Shown here: positions 16,149 through 24,673 of the stretch, piece after piece | How the letters are laid out: every line of letters begins with the position of its first letter | Position numbering within the stretch: the first letter of the stretch is position 1 | Assembly (NCBI RefSeq): GCF_017353175.1 | Contig: NZ_JAFMYW010000001.1 | Location: forward strand, 744,001 to 808,000 | DNA: 64,000 bases | DNA from: Fibrella forsythiae | GTDB taxonomy: Bacteria > Bacteroidota > Bacteroidia > Cytophagales > Spirosomataceae | Direction of reading: 5' to 3' | Position numbers and translations under genes: made by a program | Notes under the pieces: model-generated | Told to the model about the DNA's origin: nothing | The model's input: only the letters and a program-made list of their open reading frames with translations | Database searches by the model: none

Positions 16149-17615
16149 TCATCCAGCCATTACCTCATTCAGATCAACCGCCACAAAGCTCGCCTTCGGT
16201 TCGTCGCAAGTTGCGCAATGGTAATCGGTGGGTAGTTGCTCAAAGGGTAGGCCAGCAGGTACGTTCTGTCTGAGATCTCCATAGTCTGGATCGTAGATCG
16301 TGAAGCAGCTTGGGCATTGATGCACCGGTTGACTCTGTTCCGTAGCGGGCGTTGGCAGTTCGGCTGGTTCCGCGCTGACAGTCATCAGTTTAAGGCGGCT
16401 GGTGTTGAACTGATGGCACAACCGATCGATGCGGGCGGGCAGGTGCAGTTTAAATATGCCCCGCTCAAAAAGCGTGTAGCGTCGGCTGTTGGGATTGAAA
16501 TTCTCGGCAAAATACAGGTCGTAGACGCTGAAGAAAGAGAGTTGTCCAAGGCCCAGCACCGACCGCCGACGAATCAGAATAGAGCCGAACACCTCTGATT
16601 TGGCCCGGGTTTGAATGCCAAAACACAAGCCAAACGTGCGCGTATCATGCTTCTCGAAAAATCGGATCACGTAGTTTTTCAGGCGTGTACCTTCATCGGT
16701 ATGATCTTCGGTTTGCCAGGCTAGTTCATTGGCGGCATGGCGTACATTGATATTATGTTTACCAAGCACGTGCGACCAGGCAGCCCGATCCTTACCAGTA
16801 ATCGCCTTGATGACCAATGACTTCCATGGAGTTATGCAAATTTCCCCAATCCGCGTTTTAAGGCAGAGCGCGCAGACATCGAGCAGGAAACTGATCGGAA
16901 ATAGCTCATCGCGGCGGTAAATTCCCAGCCAGGTACGTTCGCCGTAGCGGTTAAAACCTTCGTAGTACGGCAGCGTAAATTCGGGCAGGTCTACCTCCTG
17001 CGTGGCGGGCTGGGTGATAAACGAGTTGCCAGCCATCACCGTCGTGTACAGGTCATTGGCGTTGATATCCTCTCCTACCGACCTTAATAATGCCTCCTCA
17101 ACTGCTTTGGCCAGGCGACCTACATCATTCGTATACACCAGATCGCGCCAGCGGAATAGTGCATTGCTCTGCTTCGGGCGGATGTAGAGATACCAGAAAT
17201 GGGGTTCGGACGAGGCAATGAAGTTCAGGTTACCCGTAAAAAACGGTGTAAAGCTTTGGTTGGCGTCCGACAGGTTTACCTTCAGCTTCGGCCGGTAGTC
17301 AAACTGGTCGAGAATGGTGTGGTACTCGCTTTCGCCCAGCCAGTCGCCCGAGCGAAATACCGCCTCGCCGCAATACGAACTGATGATGTTCGGGTGATTG
17401 TCCGTATCAACTTCATACGTGATCGCCTCGCTTTTCAGGGCTTTCTCGAACGGTCTCATTTCCTCGCCATGAACGGAGATCAGCAACTGCTGACGACTCC
17501 CAAACCGTACCTGACGTACCCGGGCCTCGTAGGCCAGTTTCAGCACTTTCTGCAACGATGCGGGCGAGACAATACCAGCTGGCAGGTTAATTTTTACCGT
17601 GAAATAATCGCGCAT
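16149..17615 (-). CDS. Nitrite/sulfite-reductase-like protein with C-terminal rubredoxin domain, no siroheme cysteines
   Basis: 488 residues. The N-terminus (FTVKINLPAGIVSPASLQKV, then VRQVRFGSRQQLLISV) resembles the ferredoxin-like half-domain of nitrite and sulfite reductases. A second such half-domain reads GEICITPWKSLVIKAI near residue 250. The paired cysteine motifs that bind the siroheme and 4Fe-4S cluster (Cys-x5-Cys and Cys-x3-Cys) are absent. The C-terminal 60 residues are a rubredoxin with Cys434, Cys437, Cys467 and Cys470. It is the last gene of the minus-strand nitrate cluster, 71 bases after the nitrate reductase. It is probably an electron carrier or assembly partner for nitrate or nitrite reduction; this is inference. 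Confidence 0.72.
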   Translation of the reverse strand: MRDYFTVKINLPAGIVSPASLQKVLKLAYEARVRQVRFGSRQQLLISVHGEEMRPFEKALKSEAITYEVDTDNHPNIISSYCGEAVFRSGDWLGESEYHTILDQFDYRPKLKVNLSDANQSFTPFFTGNLNFIASSEPHFWYLYIRPKQSNALFRWRDLVYTNDVGRLAKAVEEALLRSVGEDINANDLYTTVMAGNSFITQPATQEVDLPEFTLPYYEGFNRYGERTWLGIYRRDELFPISFLLDVCALCLKTRIGEICITPWKSLVIKAITGKDRAAWSHVLGKHNINVRHAANELAWQTEDHTDEGTRLKNYVIRFFEKHDTRTFGLCFGIQTRAKSEVFGSILIRRRSVLGLGQLSFFSVYDLYFAENFNPNSRRYTLFERGIFKLHLPARIDRLCHQFNTSRLKLMTVSAEPAELPTPATEQSQPVHQCPSCFTIYDPDYGDLRQNVPAGLPFEQLPTDYHCATCDEPKASFVAVDLNEVMAG

Positions 17616-17663
17616 GGATGAAAGAAATTAGGTAGTGAACGGACGATAGAATGAGCGTATGCT

Positions 17664-17676
17664 TTTTTGTCATCCC
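17664..17676. repeat. Half copy of the GTCATCCC repeat
   Basis: TTTTTGTCATCCC lies in the 71-base gap between the nitrate reductase and rubredoxin-domain genes. It equals one arm of the hairpins at 16074 and 22841, but no matching second arm is present here. Confidence 0.55.
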
Positions 17677-17686
17677 GACAACGTAA

Positions 17687-20600
17687 CTAGTCACTCGCTA
17701 CCGCTTTCACCAATTCGCTCATTCGTTCCAGTATTCCCCGTACCTCGGGGCGGCAGGAGCCACAGCCGGTACCGGCGCCCGTTTGCTGGCAGAGTTTCTG
17801 GAAATCGGTACAGCCGCCCGTAATAGCCCTTTCCAGGTTTCCTTGGCCTACGTTATTGCAGGAACAAACCAGTTTGCCCGCAATCGGATCGGCCGTCTTG
17901 CTGGCTCGGAGCAGTTGGAGACGTTTCTCGGTGAGTTCGGTGCCGTTGGCAATGAGGTCACGGAATTCCTGAAACTCGTTTTTATCGCCAACCAGCACGG
18001 CGCCGACCAGCTTATCCCGGTGAACGATACACTTCTTGTAGTAGCGTTTTGCTTTATCGATGAAGATAATCTCTTCGTAAGCGGCGCGCTCCGACGGGTC
18101 GATGCTGGCGGGCACTTCGGGCAGGCCGATACTGCACAGGTGCAGGCCCTCCATTTTCAGAATGTTCATCGACACGCTGCCTTTGTAGGGTTGCGATACG
18201 TCGCCCGAGATGAAGCGGGCAGCGGCTTCGGCCTGTTGTTCGGCGGCCAGCGTGATTCCCCACATCTGTCCGCGCCATTGCGCCAGTTCACCCGCTGCAA
18301 AAATGGCAGGGTCCGACGTTTGCCCATAATCATTGATCACCACGCCCCGGTTGCATGCCAGTCCGGCATCGCGGGCGAGTTCAGTATTGGGTACGGTGCC
18401 AATGGCCATCACCACCACCTGACAGGCCAGTGTGCGTCCCGATTTAAGTCGCACGCCCGTCACCCGATCGGTGCCGACGAATGTTTGTACTTCTTCGTTG
18501 AAATACACGTCGATGCCCCGCTCAACCAGATCCTGATACAACAAATCGCCCGCTATCGGATCAAGCTGCCGCTCCATGAACCGGCTGATGCGCTGAATGA
18601 CCGACACCCGAACGCCAATCTGCCGGAGCGACGCCGCCAGTTCCAGCCCCAACAGGCCACCACCCACAATCACGGCGGTCGGCGTTCCGGTATGTGGTTC
18701 TACAGGTACGTTGCCAACGGCTTCAGGCGACAGAAACGGGAGCAACGCATCGGCATCGAGCCGAGACCGCATATTGAAAATGCCGGGCAACTTCGGTACG
18801 CCTTTCGGCATGAACGCGCGGCTACCCATGCCCAGCAATAGCCGATCGTAGCTGTGCTCAACGCCTTCGGTATCGGTCACCACCTTATTTCGTCGGTCAA
18901 TGTGGGCAATGCTAACGCCTTTATGCACCACAATATTCGCCTCAGCAAACTGGTCTTCGCGCAGTTTGACAAGCTGCTCCCACGATTGCGCGCCACTGAT
19001 GTAGTCGGGCAGCAACACCCGGTTGTAGAACGGATAAATTTCGCTCGAGAACACATGAATTTCGTCGGTGGTATTCAGATTACGGTAAGCATTGATAAAT
19101 CCCAACCCTGCCGATCCAGCGCCGATCAGAATGATTTTTTCAACCGGTTTCTGGTACGGAAGCACTTCCACGGCCGTGAACTTGAAATCGGGTTCTTTTG
19201 ATCGGGGATCGATCAGGGCGTTGGTGAGGTTGTTGGCTCGTCCCAGCGTGCTGCTGTCCGGGTTGCCTGCCAGGGCGCGGCCCCAGTGCATTGGCAGAAA
19301 GCATAGGCCGGGGCGGATATCTTCCGACAGTTCGGCGGTGACACGTACCTGACCCCGACGACCGGTAATGGTTACAAGCTGACCATCCCGGATGGCGCGG
19401 GCGCGGGCATCGTCCGGGTGAAGTTGCAACCGGGGCAACGGCGCGTGTTGATTCAGCTTGGCCACCCGCCCGGTCTTGGTCATGGTATGCCACTGATCGC
19501 GCACCCGTCCCGTTGTGAGCACCAGCGGAAAATCGGCGTCGGTCGGTTCCGATGCGTTTTCGTCGGGTACGGCGTGGAGTTGGGCGCGTTTGTTCGGCGT
19601 GTAAAATGTGTGGTCAGTGAACAGGCGGGACGTACCGAGCGACTCGGTATCGGCCAGTGAATAAGGCCACTGAATGGATCGTTTCTCTTTCAGCAACGCG
19701 TAGGTTACGCCCGTTACGTCAACGTTGGTATTGGCCGTACTTCGGGCGTATTCGGCGTATACAGCCTCGGCATTTGGGTACGTAAAGGCATCGCCAAAGC
19801 CCATTTTCTGGGCAAATCGCCAGATAATCTCTACATCGGGCAGGGCCTCGCCGGGTACGTCGAGCACTTTGGGCAGGTACGTTATCCGGCGTTCGGCATT
19901 GGTCATGGTGCCTTCTTTTTCCAGCCAGCCAGCAGCAGGCAGAACTACATCGGCAAACGCTACGGTATCGGCCCGCGCCGAAATATCCTGCACGACTACG
20001 AAACGAGCGTTTTTCAGGGCTTTTTCTGTCGAATTCACATCGGGCATGCTCACCGCCGGATTCGTATTAATAATCCAGATGGCCTTCAGCGTATCGTTGT
20101 TCAGCGCATCGACAAGCTCGGTTGCCGTAAGACCGGGTTTGGGCGCAATCGGCACCGGGCTATTCCAGAACGCTTCCATCTCGGCGCGGTGGGCGGCATT
20201 AGTCACGTCGCGGTGAGCAGGTAACGCATTGGCCAGCCCCCCTACTTCCCGGCCACCCATGGCATTGGGTTGCCCCGTCAGCGAGAACGGCCCGTTGCCC
20301 GGCGTTCCGATTCGACCAGTCAGCAGGTGCAAATTGATAAGCGACAAATTCTTGTTCACCCCCACCACCGACTGGTTCATCCCCATCGTCCAGAGCGACA
20401 AAAACCCCTTCGACTGGCTGATCCACGCTGCCGTTTGCCGAATTGCGTCTGCGTCAATACCGCAGATGTCGGCGGCTTCGTCAACGGTTCGCAGGCGCAC
20501 CACGTCACGTAGGGCGGTAAACCCGTCGGTATGATCGGCGACGAACGAGGCGTCAATCATTCCTCCGTCAATCAGTTCCCGGGCAATGGCGTGATTGAGA

Positions 20601-21268
20601 ACGATATCGGTGCCGGGACGGATGGGCAGATGCAGATCGGCCGAACGGGCGGTGTCTGTTCGGCGGGGGTCGACGCAGATGATACGTACCTGCGGATTGG
20701 CCGCTTTGTGCGCCTCAATACGCCGCCAGATAATGGGATGGCACCACGCCGGATTAGCGCCCTGCACGTAAAACAGGTCGGCCTCTTCGATATCGTCGTA
20801 ACAAACCGGCACGGCATCTTCACCCAGCGACAGTTTGTACCCCACCACCGCCGAGCTCATGCACAGCCGCGAATTGGTATCGATGTTGTTGGAGCCGATA
20901 AAGCCTTTTATGAGCTTGCTTACCAGGTAATACTCTTCTGTGAGGCATTGTCCCGATACATAAAACGCTACCGAATCGGGGCCGTATTTCTGAATAAACG
21001 TCTTGAAAACGGCGGCGGTCCGTTCCAGTGCCGCATCCCAGCTTACCCGTTGCATCGGCCGATCGCGACTGAACCGCATCTGTGGATACAGCAGCCGGTC
21101 AGACTGATCCATAACCGTGTAATTCAGGTTCATTCCCTTGGAACACAGCATACCCCGATTCGACGGATGCTGGGTATCGCCTTCAACGGAAAGCTGTCCG
21201 CCGGTGGCCTGTTTTACCACAACTCCGCAGCCAACGCCACAGTAACAGCAGGTGGTTTGATGCGTCAT
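17687..21268 (-). CDS. nasA: Assimilatory nitrate reductase fused to NADH:FAD reductase module and BFD domain
   Basis: 1193 residues in one frame. Residues 1-705 are a molybdopterin oxidoreductase: 4Fe-4S cysteines in TCCYCGVGCGVV and CSKGMN, the molybdenum-ligand cysteine in NSRLCMSSAVVGYK, and the C-terminal molydopterin-binding segment (TGRVRDQWHTMTKTGR). Residues 710-1130 are a pyridine nucleotide-disulfide reductase fold like the N-terminal part of NirB/NasB (IILIGAGSAGLGF for FAD, VIVGGGLLGLELAASL for NADH). Residues 1132-1193 are a BFD [2Fe-2S] domain (CSCNNVGQ, then GCGSC). The enzyme should reduce nitrate to nitrite with NADH directly in the cytoplasm. In many bacteria these parts are separate subunits. 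Confidence 0.93.
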   Translation of the reverse strand: MTHQTTCCYCGVGCGVVVKQATGGQLSVEGDTQHPSNRGMLCSKGMNLNYTVMDQSDRLLYPQMRFSRDRPMQRVSWDAALERTAAVFKTFIQKYGPDSVAFYVSGQCLTEEYYLVSKLIKGFIGSNNIDTNSRLCMSSAVVGYKLSLGEDAVPVCYDDIEEADLFYVQGANPAWCHPIIWRRIEAHKAANPQVRIICVDPRRTDTARSADLHLPIRPGTDIVLNHAIARELIDGGMIDASFVADHTDGFTALRDVVRLRTVDEAADICGIDADAIRQTAAWISQSKGFLSLWTMGMNQSVVGVNKNLSLINLHLLTGRIGTPGNGPFSLTGQPNAMGGREVGGLANALPAHRDVTNAAHRAEMEAFWNSPVPIAPKPGLTATELVDALNNDTLKAIWIINTNPAVSMPDVNSTEKALKNARFVVVQDISARADTVAFADVVLPAAGWLEKEGTMTNAERRITYLPKVLDVPGEALPDVEIIWRFAQKMGFGDAFTYPNAEAVYAEYARSTANTNVDVTGVTYALLKEKRSIQWPYSLADTESLGTSRLFTDHTFYTPNKRAQLHAVPDENASEPTDADFPLVLTTGRVRDQWHTMTKTGRVAKLNQHAPLPRLQLHPDDARARAIRDGQLVTITGRRGQVRVTAELSEDIRPGLCFLPMHWGRALAGNPDSSTLGRANNLTNALIDPRSKEPDFKFTAVEVLPYQKPVEKIILIGAGSAGLGFINAYRNLNTTDEIHVFSSEIYPFYNRVLLPDYISGAQSWEQLVKLREDQFAEANIVVHKGVSIAHIDRRNKVVTDTEGVEHSYDRLLLGMGSRAFMPKGVPKLPGIFNMRSRLDADALLPFLSPEAVGNVPVEPHTGTPTAVIVGGGLLGLELAASLRQIGVRVSVIQRISRFMERQLDPIAGDLLYQDLVERGIDVYFNEEVQTFVGTDRVTGVRLKSGRTLACQVVVMAIGTVPNTELARDAGLACNRGVVINDYGQTSDPAIFAAGELAQWRGQMWGITLAAEQQAEAAARFISGDVSQPYKGSVSMNILKMEGLHLCSIGLPEVPASIDPSERAAYEEIIFIDKAKRYYKKCIVHRDKLVGAVLVGDKNEFQEFRDLIANGTELTEKRLQLLRASKTADPIAGKLVCSCNNVGQGNLERAITGGCTDFQKLCQQTGAGTGCGSCRPEVRGILERMSELVKAVASD

Positions 21269-21315
21269 GTTTTTAGGGATAAAGAGGGTGAGTACGGTTC
21301 GGAGTTGGCACGTTT

Positions 21316-21370
21316 GCTTCGCGCTTGTGGCCCTTCGACTAGACGTCAGCCAAGTACGTGAGCGCGAAGC
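21316..21370. repeat. Inverted repeat upstream of the nitrate reductase gene
   Basis: GCTTCGCGCT at 21316-21325 pairs with AGCGCGAAGC at 21361-21370. The first arm runs into TGGCCCTTCGAC, which is also part of the larger repeat at 31248, so both belong to one dispersed family. It occupies the 133-base gap between the transporter and reductase genes. Confidence 0.55.
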
Positions 21371-21401
21371 AGTTATCTAACTATGAATCAACTAACTTGC
21401 G

Positions 21402-22724
21402 CTACGCTCGTTCGGCGATGGGCACCAGCTCGAGTTCGTCGGCGACCTGCGTTTTCTCGTTGAAATTGATCAGGAACAGAAGCGCACCGACACTGGCTAC
21501 GGCAATGCCGATGTAGCCGAAAGCCTGCGCGTAGGTGATGGTTTCCGACTTAAACAGGAAGCCCATCAGCATACCACCGAGGTTACCGCCTGCCCCCACA
21601 ACGCCCGAGATCACGCCCACGGCTTTGGGGTTTACGAACGGCACAATGGCGTAGGTGCTGCCGTTCGCCATTTTCAGGAACAGCGCAAACGAGAGCATCG
21701 AAGCAATGGCGATGGGCAGATTACCCGACTGCGCAAACAGGATAACGCCCACACCTTCGAGCAGCAACAGGCCACCCAGCAACCAGCCTTTCCCGCGCAT
21801 GCCGTAGGTACGTCCCACCCGATCGGCCAGGATGCCGCCGAGCGCACGGGCGAACAGATTCATGAACCCAAACAGCATGGCCCAGAAACCAGCTTCGGTC
21901 ATCGACACGTGGAAATTGTCGAAAAAGTAGAGAGCGGCCACCCCGTCGAACGTAATTTCCATGCCAAAACAACCGGCATAGGCCAGCGCCAGCCCCCATA
22001 CACGAATGTCAGCGCAGGCTTTCCAGAACGAAATGCCGCTTTTGGCCGACGACGTCTGCTCAATACCGTCCGGTCCGGCGCTTTGGAAATTACCGGCGGG
22101 GGTATCTTTCGTGTAGGTATAATAGACGTAAGCCATGACCAGCATCAGCACGCCGGGGACGATCATGGCCAGCCGCCAGGCATCGCCTTTGACGTACCCA
22201 AAGCCCACGATGGTTGTCATGATCAACGGCATAATCAGTTGCGTGACGCCACCGCCCAGGTTCCCCCAACCACCCGCTACCGCGTTGGCCGTGCCTTTGA
22301 TGTTCGGTGCAAACATGGCTGAGGTGTGGTATTGCGTGATAACGAACGACGCGCCGATGATGCCAATGGCCAGCCGGAACAACAAAAACGAGGTATAATC
22401 ATGGGCCAGTCCCACCAGCATAACCGGCAACGAGCCAACCACCAGCAGAGCCGTGTAGGTTTTGCGCGGTCCCCAGGTATCGCAGAGGCGACCGATGATC
22501 AGACGGGCAAAAATCGTGGCTGAGACCGCCGCAATAATCGTGTTACCGACCTGTGGTTTGGTCAGGCCCAGGTCGGCGCGGATGGCGGGCATGAGCGGAG
22601 CCAGGCCAAACCAGCCGAAGAAGCAGACAAAAAACGTAACCCACGTAATGTGAAACGTGCGCATCTGAATGCCGCTGAAACTGAGTACGTTGAGACTGGT
22701 AAGTGGTTTGTTTTGAGAAATCAT
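21402..22724 (-). CDS. NNP-family MFS nitrate/nitrite transporter
   Basis: 440 residues from the ATG at 22724; an upstream TTG adds 14 poorly conserved residues. About twelve membrane helices are visible. The two nitrate signature motifs of the nitrate/nitrite porter family are present: AVAGGWGNLGGG in helix 5 and GVVGAGGNLGGMLMGF in helix 11. The MFS loop 2-3 motif appears as GRLCDTWGPRK. The protein would import nitrate across the inner membrane, or exchange it for nitrite. It lies upstream of the fused nitrate reductase and downstream of a complete nitrate ABC importer, giving the locus two uptake routes. Confidence 0.93.
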   Translation of the reverse strand: MISQNKPLTSLNVLSFSGIQMRTFHITWVTFFVCFFGWFGLAPLMPAIRADLGLTKPQVGNTIIAAVSATIFARLIIGRLCDTWGPRKTYTALLVVGSLPVMLVGLAHDYTSFLLFRLAIGIIGASFVITQYHTSAMFAPNIKGTANAVAGGWGNLGGGVTQLIMPLIMTTIVGFGYVKGDAWRLAMIVPGVLMLVMAYVYYTYTKDTPAGNFQSAGPDGIEQTSSAKSGISFWKACADIRVWGLALAYAGCFGMEITFDGVAALYFFDNFHVSMTEAGFWAMLFGFMNLFARALGGILADRVGRTYGMRGKGWLLGGLLLLEGVGVILFAQSGNLPIAIASMLSFALFLKMANGSTYAIVPFVNPKAVGVISGVVGAGGNLGGMLMGFLFKSETITYAQAFGYIGIAVASVGALLFLINFNEKTQVADELELVPIAERA

Positions 22725-22840
22725 AACGGTACGGTTTATAGACTCGGGGGAAGGAGTTTTCAACAATTAAATTGACGAGTTTTGTAGCGGTATCACCACT
22801 CGCTTAGGCCCTTGATATCTTTATTTCCTGATGTTGATAT

Positions 22841-22904
22841 GCAGCGCTTTTTGTCATCCCGACGTAAGGAGCGGTCCGCCGTTGCGGGATGACAAAAGCG
22901 CTGC
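22841..22904. repeat. GTCATCCC-family hairpin inside the nitrate cluster
   Basis: GCAGCGCTTTTTGTCATCCC at 22841-22860 pairs with 22886-22904, with one extra T in the left arm and a 25-base loop. It is located between the ABC importer genes and the MFS transporter on the minus strand. It may attenuate or process the transcript at that junction. Confidence 0.65.
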
Positions 22905-22965
22905 TTAATTCACAGTAGTCAACCAGTTTAATTGATCGAGCACTGGTCATTCATCTAACCACGCC

Positions 22966-23826
22966 TCAGTCAACCACTTCATCATCAATAGAATACGTCT
23001 TCACCAGTAGGCTTAGCAGCTTGTCGTGAACAGCCATGTATTCGGGCAGGTGAATGATATCTTTTTTGTGACGGGGACGTGGCAGGTTGATATCCACGAT
23101 CTGGTTGATGGTTGCCGATGGGCCATCGTTCATCACCACCACCCGGTCTGACAGGAAGATGGCTTCTTCGATGTCGTGCGTCACCATCACAATCGTTTTA
23201 TCGCGGTTATCGAGGTTCCAGAGCTTGAGCAATTCCACGTGCATGCTGCCTTTCGTCAGGGCATCCAACGCGCCGAACGGTTCATCGAGCAGCAGCACCG
23301 ACGGGTTGATCGAAAAGGCGCGGGCAATGGCCACGCGCTGCTTCATGCCCCCGGATAATTGACCGGGGCGTTTGTCCTGATGCGCCGACAGGTTCACCAT
23401 GGCCAGGTTTCTGATCACGATTTCCGCTTTCTCTTCCGACGAACACGCTGGCATCACGGCATCAACCGCCTGATACACATTCTGGTACACCGTGAGCCAG
23501 GGCAATAGCGAATAGTTCTGGAAGACAATGCCCCGGTCGGGACCCGGTCCCGTTACGCGCTTTCCGTTCACCAGCACCTCACCGGCCGATGGGCTCACCA
23601 TACCACTAATGGTGTTCATCAACGTTGATTTGCCACAGCCGGAGTGACCGATGATGCTGACAATCTCCCCTTTACCAATGGTCAGGTCAATGTCTTTTAC
23701 CGCCGTAAACTGCCCTTTACCAGACGATTTAAACGAGACAGTCACGTTTTTAACCTCGATACTAACGGGCCGATCCTGAATGCCCAATACAGGTACGTCC
23801 GGGCTATCTATCAGTGAAGTAGTCAT
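22966..23826 (-). CDS. nrtD: Nitrate ABC transporter ATP-binding protein
   Basis: 286 residues, a complete ABC ATPase of the nitrate/taurine/sulfonate class. Walker A is GHSGCGKST, the signature is LSGGMKQRVAIARA, Walker B is VLLLDEPFGALD and the switch is VMVTHDIEEA. It energises import through the permease encoded upstream. No C-terminal substrate-binding fusion of the NrtC type is present, so one ATPase probably serves as a homodimer. The gap to the permease gene is 51 bases. Confidence 0.92.
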   Translation of the reverse strand: MTTSLIDSPDVPVLGIQDRPVSIEVKNVTVSFKSSGKGQFTAVKDIDLTIGKGEIVSIIGHSGCGKSTLMNTISGMVSPSAGEVLVNGKRVTGPGPDRGIVFQNYSLLPWLTVYQNVYQAVDAVMPACSSEEKAEIVIRNLAMVNLSAHQDKRPGQLSGGMKQRVAIARAFSINPSVLLLDEPFGALDALTKGSMHVELLKLWNLDNRDKTIVMVTHDIEEAIFLSDRVVVMNDGPSATINQIVDINLPRPRHKKDIIHLPEYMAVHDKLLSLLVKTYSIDDEVVD

Positions 23827-23877
23827 GTTGTTGGTTGTTATGGTCCCTCCGCAGGCGCAGAGGGACCGGAAAAAGTT

Positions 23878-24660
23878 TTATTCGTAGGCGACCCACTTCT
23901 GAAAACCGCTGAACAGCTTATCGAGCAGCAGGCCTACGATACCGATGATCAGGATGGCCGACAGGATTTTCTCCAGACTCAGGCCATTCCAGCTATCCCA
24001 GACGAAGAAGCCGATGCCAACGCCGCCCGAGAGCATTTCGCCCGCTACGATGACCATCCAGGCAATGCCGATCGATAATCGCAGTCCCGTGATGATGTGC
24101 GGCAACGCGTACGGAATCAGGATTTTGGTCAGGTATTTGCCAACCGGAAATCCGTAGGCCCGCCCCACATTCTTGAAATCCTGCGGAATACTAGCTACAC
24201 CAAAGGCCGTATTGACCAGCGTTGGCCAGAGCGAAGTGATGGCAATGATGAACACCGTAGCACCGTCTGACGCTTTGAACGCCAGCAATCCAAGCGGAAA
24301 CCAGGCCAACGGTGATACGGAACGCAGGATCTGCACAATTGGGTTCAGCAACCGCATGCCCGTTTTCGAAGCGCCCATCAGCAAACCCGCCGGAATGGCG
24401 ATCAGGCTACCGATCAGGAATCCGCTGAATACCCGCTTGATCGACGCCCACAACTGAATACCAATGCCTTTATCGTTGGGGCCGTAATCGTAGAACGGGT
24501 CTTGCAACAGGTCGTAGAACACCGTCCAGGTGGCTACCGGGCCCGGAATCTCGTTTTTCGTCAGCATCGTCACCAGCGACCAGATGCCCAGCAGAATCAG
24601 CATGCTGAGAGCAAATGAACCGACGGTCAGAAGTGATGCCCTCGTGAATAGCTTTTTCAT
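23878..24660 (-). CDS. nrtB: Nitrate ABC transporter permease
   Basis: 260 residues from the ATG at 24660, which starts MKKLFTR. The longer frame adds 23 residues with no membrane character and overlaps the preceding gene. Six hydrophobic segments are seen, and the EAA loop that docks the ATPase reads GRAYGFPVGKYLTKILIPYA. The sequence matches binding-protein-dependent permeases of the NrtB/SsuC type. It lies 13 bases after the binding-protein gene, in one operon. Confidence 0.92.
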   Translation of the reverse strand: MKKLFTRASLLTVGSFALSMLILLGIWSLVTMLTKNEIPGPVATWTVFYDLLQDPFYDYGPNDKGIGIQLWASIKRVFSGFLIGSLIAIPAGLLMGASKTGMRLLNPIVQILRSVSPLAWFPLGLLAFKASDGATVFIIAITSLWPTLVNTAFGVASIPQDFKNVGRAYGFPVGKYLTKILIPYALPHIITGLRLSIGIAWMVIVAGEMLSGGVGIGFFVWDSWNGLSLEKILSAILIIGIVGLLLDKLFSGFQKWVAYE

Positions 24661-24673
24661 AGTCAGTCTGCGC

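Noticed and set aside
16149-17615. Annotation as ferredoxin-nitrite reductase (nirA)
   Set aside because: The siroheme and 4Fe-4S cysteine motifs are absent, and a complete nirBD pair is present in the same locus.
17783-18841. Long open frame on the plus strand, 352 codons
   Set aside because: It lies wholly antisense to the nitrate reductase fusion, shows no recognisable motif, and its residue composition (many His, Arg and Gln) is typical of a shadow of GC-rich coding DNA.
20531-21361. Open frame on the plus strand, 276 codons
   Set aside because: Antisense to the N-terminal, highly conserved part of the nitrate reductase and extends into a repeat; no protein family is recognisable.
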